Source: Anaerolineae bacterium (GTDB lineage: Bacteria > Chloroflexota > Anaerolineae > Anaerolineales > Villigracilaceae). Taken from it: a stretch of 17,230 nucleotides of DNA. Shown here piece by piece: positions 7,006 to 13,448 of this stretch (its first letter is position 1; every line of letters starts with the position of its first letter). The notes under the pieces are model-generated. The model did no database searches. It saw nothing but the letters and a program-made list of their open reading frames with translations, and was not told the DNA's origin. The position numbers were made by a program, and so were the translations under genes. The DNA is taken from positions 1 to 17,230 of the forward strand of contig JAFLCF010000092.1 in NCBI GenBank assembly GCA_017303735.1, in the 5' to 3' direction.

Positions 7006-8652
7006 ATGAAAAGCCGACGGCTAAGCAGAAACCTCCTCTTATTGTTGATCGCGTTCCTAAACCTGACGATCAGCTCTGGAGCCTTGCCCGCCTCCGGCTC
7101 AGACCCGGAACTGGTTGCTGAAACCAATCCCCCGCCTGGTCCAGACCGTTTCTCCATCATTGCTGTGGAATATACCGCCTACGAGTGGCGGTACTACACC
7201 TGGCAGAATAAAACACTCTCCTGCACATCCATCGTAGACCATGAAGGCATGCCCCTGCCAGAGGAAGTCTATCGCGACTGTGGTCAAACCTTCTACAATA
7301 CATGGATCACGCAACCCCCTTGTAACCTCAACATATACAAAGAATGCAAAGGCTATTACGCCCTGCTCCATGGCTCAGAAGCAAAAGAAAAAGAAATATC
7401 CATGCAACTGCCAGCCGCCAGTGCGTGGATCTCGATCGAAGACTGTGAGCCTGTTTACAGCACCTCCACCAATATTTGCGAAACAAAACCGACCCTGGTG
7501 ATCTCTGGACAGGAACCACTGCCAAACGAAACCATCATCCGCATTGAAGGGACCTACGGCGGGCAATCCTTTAGCTGTGACGAGACCGATGTGTGCAAAT
7601 TCCGCGTCCCTGAAACCGGTGATGAAGGTGTAGACGTTACGTTTTGGGCGTACTCTTCTTATGGAGATAGCAGCCTCGTCTATGATGCGCAGATCCGTGT
7701 GAAGCAGGTGGATGAAGGCGACCCCGACCAACTCTACTGGTATGTGGATGTACTCTCTTCACAATGGCAGGGTGAAGTATCTGCCACTTGTTCTGAAACT
7801 TGGGGAGTCTTTCCACCCGTTGGCGGAACACCCGAATGGCTAAGCACCCCCGCCCAAAGCGAAGACCTCAGCAGTGACATTCCCTACACCTACCTTGCCG
7901 CCAACCTCATCTTGCAAGGCGTGGTGGATGCCAGCTCCTGTCAGGATGGCGGGCTTGCTCCAGGGAATGTCGTCAACCAGTGCGGGTTGGAAAAATCACG
8001 TGATGCCGTACGCGAATGGCAGAATCAGTTCGACGGTTTGATCCTTGCCACAGCCATGGAAACCAGCGTGCCCGCCTTTTTATTGAAGAACTTGTTTGCA
8101 CGCGAAAGCCAGTTCTGGCCCGGCATCTTTCAGGGGGCTGGTGATATCGGGTTGGGGCAATTGACAGAAAACGGAGCAGATACCACGCTCTTCTGGAACC
8201 GTTCTTTCTTTAATCAATTCTGTCCACTCGTGGCAGACTCTGAAACCTGCGGCTTGGGGTATGCCAATATGGATGAAGAACAGCAGGTCGAGTTGCGACG
8301 CGCACTCGTGGGAAGTGTCAATGCGTCCTGCGAAGATTGCCCATTGGGGTTGGATCTGACCCAGGCAGATTTTTCCGTCGATGTTTTTGCTCATACTCTG
8401 GTCGCCAACTGCGAACAGACTGCACAAGTCATCTACAACTACACAGGTTCTCAAACCAGTGAAGCTGCTTCATACGAAGATTTGTGGAAGTTCACCCTCG
8501 TCAATTACAACGCAGGCGGCGGTTGTTTGGCTGAAGCTGTAAGCGGCGCGAACGGAGCCAATGGGCTGCCACTCACATGGGAAACCGTCTCGCCACACCT
8601 CGTTGGCGCCTGTTCCAGCGCAGTGGATTACGTCAACGATATCAGCCAGTAA
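7006..8652 (+). CDS. Secreted cysteine-rich lysozyme-fold (SLT-like) protein
   Basis: This 548-residue protein has a signal peptide (basic MKSRRLSRN, then a hydrophobic run to about residue 26). The N-terminal half (50-320) is beta-rich and not recognised. The C-terminal part resembles lytic transglycosylases: a putative catalytic Glu367 in LFARESQFWPG, GAGDIGLGQL (377-386) where the family has its GxxGLMQ motif, and LVNYNAGGG (498-506) matching the AYNAG motif. It would cleave peptidoglycan or act in cell-wall remodelling outside the cell. The mature protein has 18 cysteines, an even number, suggesting multiple disulfides. ATG 7006 is preferred over an in-frame GTG at 6997, which lies inside the terminator stem. 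No Shine-Dalgarno sequence precedes 7006. Enzymatic activity is inferred and not certain. Confidence 0.7.
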   Translation: MKSRRLSRNLLLLLIAFLNLTISSGALPASGSDPELVAETNPPPGPDRFSIIAVEYTAYEWRYYTWQNKTLSCTSIVDHEGMPLPEEVYRDCGQTFYNTWITQPPCNLNIYKECKGYYALLHGSEAKEKEISMQLPAASAWISIEDCEPVYSTSTNICETKPTLVISGQEPLPNETIIRIEGTYGGQSFSCDETDVCKFRVPETGDEGVDVTFWAYSSYGDSSLVYDAQIRVKQVDEGDPDQLYWYVDVLSSQWQGEVSATCSETWGVFPPVGGTPEWLSTPAQSEDLSSDIPYTYLAANLILQGVVDASSCQDGGLAPGNVVNQCGLEKSRDAVREWQNQFDGLILATAMETSVPAFLLKNLFARESQFWPGIFQGAGDIGLGQLTENGADTTLFWNRSFFNQFCPLVADSETCGLGYANMDEEQQVELRRALVGSVNASCEDCPLGLDLTQADFSVDVFAHTLVANCEQTAQVIYNYTGSQTSEAASYEDLWKFTLVNYNAGGGCLAEAVSGANGANGLPLTWETVSPHLVGACSSAVDYVNDISQ

Positions 8653-8763
8653 TCACCAGTACTGATTTTACGCAAAACCATTCGTCTCTTCATCAATTAA
8701 CCGTAGGCTGCTGTCGAAGGTCTTTTTTTAGGAGTCTTGCGTAACTCTGCATTAATCAATTGT

Positions 8764-8801
8764 AAAAGCCCCGCACAATATATATTGTGTGGGGCTTTTT
8801 T
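8764..8801 (+). terminator. Intrinsic terminator after the lysozyme-fold gene
   Basis: AAAAGCCCCGCACAATA (8764-8780) pairs with TATTGTGTGGGGCTTTT (one G-U pair), and a run of T ends at 8801. The A-run on the 5' side could let it act in both directions. It separates the upstream gene from the cytochrome operon. Confidence 0.85.
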
Positions 8802-8821
8802 AGTCAGGGTAATCGATTTCC

Positions 8822-8852
8822 ATAAGCAAATCTGATAAGCAAACATTATATA
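8822..8852 (+). promoter_or_regulatory. Putative promoter with two ATAAGCAAA direct repeats
   Basis: ATAAGCAAA occurs exactly at 8822-8830 and 8835-8843, a 13-base period. TATATA (8847-8852) is a possible -10 box. The matching -35 position falls inside the repeats and is non-consensus, which suggests activator dependence. A LysR-type regulator is encoded downstream at 12418. Which protein binds here is unknown. Confidence 0.4.
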
Positions 8853-8915
8853 CATCACTAATAGGTATAAGGGAAATGAATAATAATTGTGAAAAATAAC
8901 ACAAAAAGAGGAACC

Positions 8916-10436
8916 GTGAAAATTAAATATATAAGCGTTTACCTTGTGGGAATGGTGTTGATCTCTGCCTGCGCAACAGCAAAAACAGAGTCGCCGACAG
9001 CAACGGAAACACCCTCTGAAACCGAGCCCGTTCCAACGTCTGTGATAGAGGCGGAGGAATGTGTCGCATGTCATACCGACCAGCAGCGTCTCATTGACAC
9101 AGCCGCACCAGTTGTTGAGGCGGAAGCAGAATCCAAAGGGGTTGGCTGAGGGGGCGATGTGGCTCCGTTGGAGCCTTGGGAGAAAGTCATTGTAGATAAC
9201 GAAGCCTTTTCGCAGACCGATCACGGCGAGTTGACTTGTATCGAATGTCACGCGGGTGTGAATATCAACGAAAAGGAAGCGGCACATGAAGGTTTAATTG
9301 CCAGCCCCAGTTCACAGCCGGAAGAATTTTGCGGCGAATGTCACGAGGAAGAAGTGGCTTCGTATCCGAACAGCCTACACAACACCCAAGCCGGGTATTG
9401 GACGGCGATCAACGCCCGCAATGGTGAGATTCCTGAAAATCACCCGGCGTTGGATGAAATGTTCGGCAACCACTGCGCCACCTGTCACACGACCTGTGGA
9501 GAGTGCCATGTGAGCCAGCCGGAAAATGTAGGTGGCGGTCTGTTTACCGGGCACGTGTTTGAAAAGACCCCGCCCATGACACGCTCCTGCACCGCCTGTC
9601 ACGGCAGCCGCGTGGGGAATGAATTCCTCGGTAAGAACGAGGGCATCCCTGGCGATGTTCACTTCCGTGAGGCGCGCATGAGTTGTGTGAAATGCCATGA
9701 AGGCGCAGAACTGCACGGCATGACTGAAGCCGCCGCCGAATCAGAACATCGCTTCAGCGGCGCGGAAGACCCGCAGTGTATTGACTGTCATGAAGGTGTT
9801 GCCAGCGGGTCGGACGGAATTGAAATGCACGCTCAACATGGCGACGGGACTGAACTCACCTGCCAGGTCTGTCACTCAGTAACCTACACCAGTTGTGATG
9901 GCTGTCATGTTGCCGTCAGCGAAACGAGTGGAAATCCATTCTTTGAAACCGAAGCGACCTACCATACCTTTTTCATCGGTCGCAACCCGATCCAAAGCGA
10001 AGACCGTCCAGCCAAATATGTGCCGGTTCGTCATGTGCCGGTGACAACGAACAGTTATGAGTTCTATGGTGAAAACCTGCTCAGTAACTTTGATGCGCTG
10101 CCGACGTGGGTTTACTCGACCCCGCACAACATTCAACGGAACACGCCTCAAAACGCCTCGTGCGAAGCCTGCCACGCCAACCCTGAAATTTTCCTAACCG
10201 CCGACAAAGTGCAGGCAGTTGAGCAAAATGCCAACCAATCAGTAATCGTGAATAGTGTGCCACCCGCAGTGGAACTATTCCTAGCCGCTATGCCGCAACC
10301 TGCCGAACACGCTGATTTGGCCAGCGACTCATGTGTGGCATGCCATGAAAGGGGAATTCGCAACTCCCCCATCTATCCTGAAAGTCATATCGGCTTTGCA
10401 AACGAAAGTTGCTCTGGATGTCACAAGCTGCCATAA
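8916..10436 (+). CDS. 13-heme c-type cytochrome lipoprotein interrupted by one in-frame TGA (candidate selenoprotein)
   Basis: Read through TGA 9147-9149 (codon 78), this gives a 506-residue extracytoplasmic multiheme cytochrome. It has a lipoprotein signal with LISAC (Cys19) and 13 CXXCH motifs: CVACH at 49-53 before the TGA and twelve after it, from CIECH at 108 to CSGCH at 499. The frame is the same on both sides, with no other defect. GTG 8916 was chosen because AAGAGGA directly precedes it and it gives a normal 18-residue signal peptide; GTG 8889 is possible. Residue 78 would sit in [17 protein letters not shown], a glycine-rich setting that suits selenocysteine or cysteine. The alternative, restart at GTG 9159 behind AGGGGG, gives a protein without an export signal, where heme c could not be attached. 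The rhodanese lipoprotein gene follows 41 bases later. A nonsense mutation or sequencing error cannot be excluded. Multiheme identity is certain; readthrough is inferred. Confidence 0.75.
9147..9175 (+). promoter_or_regulatory. Candidate bacterial SECIS element directly after the in-frame TGA
   Basis: The TGA (9147-9149) is followed by 11 bases, then a perfect 6-bp stem, GGCTCC (9161-9166) and GGAGCC (9170-9175), with loop GTT (9167-9169). The loop begins 17 bases after the TGA and its first base is G. This fits the general bacterial SECIS description: an apical loop roughly 16-37 bases downstream with a G in its first two positions. A U precedes the stem. The stem is short and GC-rich, so chance remains possible. 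Confidence 0.55.
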
Positions 10437-10477
10437 AGGCTTGATAAAAACAAATCATTCTTCATAAGGAGAAGAAA

Positions 10478-12208
10478 ATGTCTAAAAAGTTTCAAATGTT
10501 TTTAGCCCTGCTCATCACCCTCAGCATGATCCTGGGAGCATGCGGTACCCCCGCCGAACCTGTTGCCGAAATGGAAGCGACAGAAGCGGTTGTGGAAGAA
10601 GTCGTAACCGAAGAACCTGTTGTAGTGGAAGAAGAAGCGGAGATCGATGTCCTAGCGCTTTTCACCGACCTCACCGCCTCTCTCCCCGCCGACAAGGGCT
10701 ACGGCACCGTCAAACCTACTGCGCTGAACGAAGAGATGGTGGATAACGCACCGTTCGTTCTCGATGTGCGTGAAGTTGCTGAATTGGAAGAAGGCGGATA
10801 TATTGAAGGCAGTTTCAACATTCCGGTGCGCGAAGTACTCAACAACCTAGACAAACTCCCCGGATTGGATGAACCCATTGTCGTAACCTGTGCTTCCGGT
10901 CATCGTGGCAGCATGGTCATGGCTTCCCTAAAGTTGTTGGGCTACACTAATGTGCGCAACCTCGGCGGCGGCATCAATGCCTGGAAGAAAGCCGAACTGC
11001 CACTCGTCACCGGTTCCATGCCCGAAGCGCCGGCAGCCATAAGCACCGCCATCGTAGAAGACGAAGCACTCTATACGATGCTGAACGACTTCCTCAGCAA
11101 CCTGCCAGAAGGCTTCTACTCGATCAAGGCTGACAAGCTCAATGAATTGCTGGTTGAAAATCCGCCCATGATCATCGACGTTCGCAGCAAAGGCGAATGG
11201 GACAAAGACGGATATATTGATGGCTCGATCAACCTGCCGTTCACCGATTTCTTCGCCAACATGGACCAGATCCCGGCTGACAAAGACGCGAAGATCATCG
11301 TTACCTGCGCATCCGGACACCGCGGCGCAATGATCATGATGGCTCTGCGTCTGATGGGGTATACCGACGTGTCCAATCTGGCTGGCGGAATTGGCGGGTG
11401 GAAAACCGCTGGTTTGCCCTTGGTGGGTCTCGTCCCCGAAATGGGCGCGTTCCTTACCAGTTTGCCCACCGATGCCGGTTATTACAGCATCAAATCGGAC
11501 AAGCTCAATGAGATGTTGGTTGAAAATCCGCCCTTCATTATTGACCTTCGCTCCCCTGCTGAAATTGAAGAAACCGGACACATTACCGGTTCGGTCAATA
11601 TCACGATCCAAGACTTGCTGAAGAATCTGGATAAACTCCCCGCAAAAGATGCAAAGATCATCACGGTTTGCGCCTCTGGTCATCGCGGCGGACTTGCCAT
11701 GATGTCGCTGCGACTGCTTGGCTATACCGAAGTGTATAGTCTGGGTGGCGGCATCAACGGCTGGAAAAAGGCTGAACTTCCCCTTGAAGCCGGTCTGCCC
11801 ACTGCGCCTGTTGCGGGAACCGCTCCTGAAGTGGATGCTGATAAACTCGCAGCTCTCGATGCCTATCTGGGCGGATTGCCCGAAGGCTTTTATACCGTCA
11901 AGCCCGCCGACCTGAACACCGAGATCGTTGGCGGAACTGTGCCGTTCCTTCTCGACGTCCGCTCACAGGCTGAATGGGATGAGGTTGGGCATATCGAAGG
12001 CGCAGTCTTGGTTCCGGTCATTGACGTGCCTGCCAATCTCGCCCAGTTGCCTGCCGACAAAGCAGCGCCAATCGTCATCTACTGCGCTTCCGGTCATCGT
12101 GGCGCAATGACAATGATGTACCTGCAATTCCTAGGCTATACCGGCGTTCGCAACCTTGCCGGTGGCATGAACGGCTGGATCGCGGCGGAACTGCCCGTGG
12201 TCAAGTAA
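10478..12208 (+). CDS. Lipoprotein with four rhodanese domains
   Basis: This 576-residue lipoprotein (signal ending in ILGAC, Cys22) has an acidic linker followed by four tandem rhodanese domains. Rhodaneses carry sulfane sulfur, and in some cases selenium, as a cysteine persulfide or perselenide. Every domain has the same active loop, CASGHRG, with catalytic cysteines at 138, 277, 398 and 536, each followed by a G-Y-T ... L-x-GG-x-x-x-W block. All four therefore look active. Each domain also begins with a related lead of the form GYGTVKP...LNEEMV, so the repeat unit is about 120-140 residues. Domains 2 and 3 are close at the DNA level as well. AAGGAGA precedes ATG 10478, and the 41-base gap to the cytochrome gene implies one operon. 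It probably works outside the membrane beside the cytochrome; the sulfur or selenium substrate is not known. Confidence 0.9.
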   Translation: MSKKFQMFLALLITLSMILGACGTPAEPVAEMEATEAVVEEVVTEEPVVVEEEAEIDVLALFTDLTASLPADKGYGTVKPTALNEEMVDNAPFVLDVREVAELEEGGYIEGSFNIPVREVLNNLDKLPGLDEPIVVTCASGHRGSMVMASLKLLGYTNVRNLGGGINAWKKAELPLVTGSMPEAPAAISTAIVEDEALYTMLNDFLSNLPEGFYSIKADKLNELLVENPPMIIDVRSKGEWDKDGYIDGSINLPFTDFFANMDQIPADKDAKIIVTCASGHRGAMIMMALRLMGYTDVSNLAGGIGGWKTAGLPLVGLVPEMGAFLTSLPTDAGYYSIKSDKLNEMLVENPPFIIDLRSPAEIEETGHITGSVNITIQDLLKNLDKLPAKDAKIITVCASGHRGGLAMMSLRLLGYTEVYSLGGGINGWKKAELPLEAGLPTAPVAGTAPEVDADKLAALDAYLGGLPEGFYTVKPADLNTEIVGGTVPFLLDVRSQAEWDEVGHIEGAVLVPVIDVPANLAQLPADKAAPIVIYCASGHRGAMTMMYLQFLGYTGVRNLAGGMNGWIAAELPVVK

Positions 12209-12264
12209 GAACCGCTTTGGATGGGATTCCAAACCTGGAATTGAATCCAAAGTAAATGAAGAAC

Positions 12265-12301
12265 AAAACAGCCTGTGAGGGAAAATCACAGGCTGTTTTT
12301 A
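12265..12301 (+). terminator. Intrinsic terminator after the rhodanese gene
   Basis: AAAACAGCCTGTGA (12265-12278) pairs perfectly with TCACAGGCTGTTTT (12286-12299) around GGGAAAA. The T-run continues to 12300. It closes the cytochrome-rhodanese operon. Confidence 0.92.
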
Positions 12302-12328
12302 TTAAAGCCAAAGGGTCATAAACGAAAC

Positions 12329-12358
12329 TTGACGATTGTCACTACCCAGACGTATGAG
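12329..12358 (+). promoter_or_regulatory. Putative promoter of the LysR-type regulator gene
   Basis: TTGACG (12329-12334) is a near-consensus -35 box, 18 bases from TATGAG (12353-12358), a weak -10 box. GCTTAT just downstream (12363-12368) is the reverse complement of ATAAGC from the repeats at 8822-8843, possibly an autoregulatory site. The match is short. Confidence 0.35.
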
Positions 12359-12417
12359 AAAGGCTTATGCTAATGCAAATATATCATTACCGTCACTTAT
12401 CATATCTGGAGAAGAAG

Positions 12418-13365
12418 ATGATTGAGCTTTCCACGTTGCGGGTCTTCCTCGTAGCGGCAGAAGAGAAAAACTTCAGCAATGCCGCCAAACGGCTAAACCT
12501 TTCACAATCGGCTGTCAGCCAAAATATCCAATCGATAGAAAAAGTCTACAATGTGGAACTGTTCATTCGCCGTGGGCGTTCCGTCGAGTTAAGCGAAGCG
12601 GGGCAATCCATTTTGCCAATGGCACGTGAAGTGCTGCGCGCCGCGCACATGCTCGAAGATAGTTTTCAAGAAATCCATCACCAGGTTGGCGGAGAATTAT
12701 TGCTGGGCTGTTCCACCTCGGCAGGTAAATACCTCATGCCAGCCCTGCTCTCCTTATTTCAGGAAAAATACCCGGCTGTCCACCCACGTGTCAAGATCAT
12801 GTCACGCGAGAACGTGCTTGAACGGCTGCTTTCACAAAAAATTCCAATGGGGGTTACCAGCAAACTTTTTGAACACCGTGAGATCGAGTGCCAGCCTCTG
12901 TTCGATGACCACATTTATCTTATTGTTCCAGCGACACACCCTTGGGCGGCATACGGCAAAGCCACGCCCGATGACTTAATCGGTCAACGCATCATCCTGC
13001 GAGAAGAAGTTTCTGGAACCTGTGAAACCGTAATGCAGCAACTGAAAGGCTTTGGCATTACGCCCGATATGCTCAATGTGGTCATGGAGCTTGGCAGTGC
13101 AAACGCCATCGAAATGGCAGTGGAGCGCGGCGTAGGCATTGCATTCGTCTCTGAAATGATCGCCGCACGCGGACTTGCATTTGGGCGCGTCAAAAAAGTT
13201 GACATCGAAGGCATGGACTTGCAACGCACTGTGTACATTGCCCGGCAGGTCAACCATCCTCTTACCCGCGCTCAAAACCTCTTTTGGGAATTTACACAAG
13301 AACAACGCGAACACCTGAACACCGAAATATGGGATAGTTTAACCAGCTTTGAACCTGTGGCATAA
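12418..13365 (+). CDS. LysR-family transcriptional regulator
   Basis: This 315-residue protein has an N-terminal winged helix-turn-helix (about 1-60), with FLVAAEEKNFSNAAKRLNLS and QSAVSQNIQSIEKVYNVELF, and a recognition helix around SQSAVSQNIQSIE. A periplasmic-binding-like effector domain follows, opening with GGELLLGCSTSAGKYLMPAL. That opening resembles the CysL/CysB-like branch, which responds to sulfur metabolites in other bacteria, although effector identity cannot be read from the sequence. I chose ATG 12418 because GGAG (12408-12411) lies 6 bases upstream and the HTH then begins as in other LysR proteins; an ATG at 12367 would add 17 unusual residues. It follows the rhodanese terminator on the same strand. 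It could control the cytochrome-rhodanese operon, itself, or the downstream Fe-S oxidoreductase. Confidence 0.9.
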   Translation: MIELSTLRVFLVAAEEKNFSNAAKRLNLSQSAVSQNIQSIEKVYNVELFIRRGRSVELSEAGQSILPMAREVLRAAHMLEDSFQEIHHQVGGELLLGCSTSAGKYLMPALLSLFQEKYPAVHPRVKIMSRENVLERLLSQKIPMGVTSKLFEHREIECQPLFDDHIYLIVPATHPWAAYGKATPDDLIGQRIILREEVSGTCETVMQQLKGFGITPDMLNVVMELGSANAIEMAVERGVGIAFVSEMIAARGLAFGRVKKVDIEGMDLQRTVYIARQVNHPLTRAQNLFWEFTQEQREHLNTEIWDSLTSFEPVA

Positions 13366-13400
13366 AACCGACTTGTGCTAAACTTAATAAATAAATCGAA

Positions 13401-13426
13401 TAGGTCACGCCTGCAAGCGTGACCTA
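13401..13426 (+). repeat. Perfect 10-bp inverted repeat upstream of the Fe-S oxidoreductase gene
   Basis: TAGGTCACGC (13401-13410) and GCGTGACCTA (13417-13426) flank CTGCAA. Part of it (13413-13427) matches 5896-5910 in the ccmB-ccmC gap at 13 of 15 bases, suggesting a dispersed short palindromic element. An operator is also possible. Confidence 0.65.
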
Positions 13427-13448
13427 TAAAATTCGTATGGAGGGCTCC

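Larger units (their letters stand above)
8653..8888. other. Intergenic region between the lysozyme-fold gene and the cytochrome operon
   Basis: This gap of 236 bases to the first possible start carries the terminator at 8764-8801, then an A+T-rich putative control region with direct repeats. The first 110 bases hold nothing that I can recognise. Confidence 0.6.

Noticed and set aside
9147..9149. TGA read as tryptophan (altered genetic code)
   Set aside because: TGA ends the gene at 15498-15866 as a normal stop, TGG is used for Trp throughout, and no other gene in the window has an internal TGA.
8697..9287. Long open frame on the minus strand across the TGA region (196 codons)
   Set aside because: It overlaps the lipoprotein signal and heme motif of the + strand gene and a terminator, has no recognisable motif, and its composition looks like the antisense of coding sequence.
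9159..10436. A separate gene starting at GTG 9159 behind AGGGGG
   Set aside because: It would have no signal peptide although it carries 12 CXXCH motifs, and heme c is attached only outside the membrane. Re-initiation cannot be excluded, but readthrough explains the signal peptide, heme 1 and frame together.
10928..11683. Minus-strand open frame of 251 codons inside the rhodanese gene
   Set aside because: It is the antisense of the repeated rhodanese domains. The + strand gene has signal peptide, active sites and a ribosome binding site.
10478..12208. Tandem rhodanese DNA repeats as a CRISPR or other non-coding array
   Set aside because: The repeats are long, diverged and entirely coding; no short identical repeats with spacers exist anywhere in the window.
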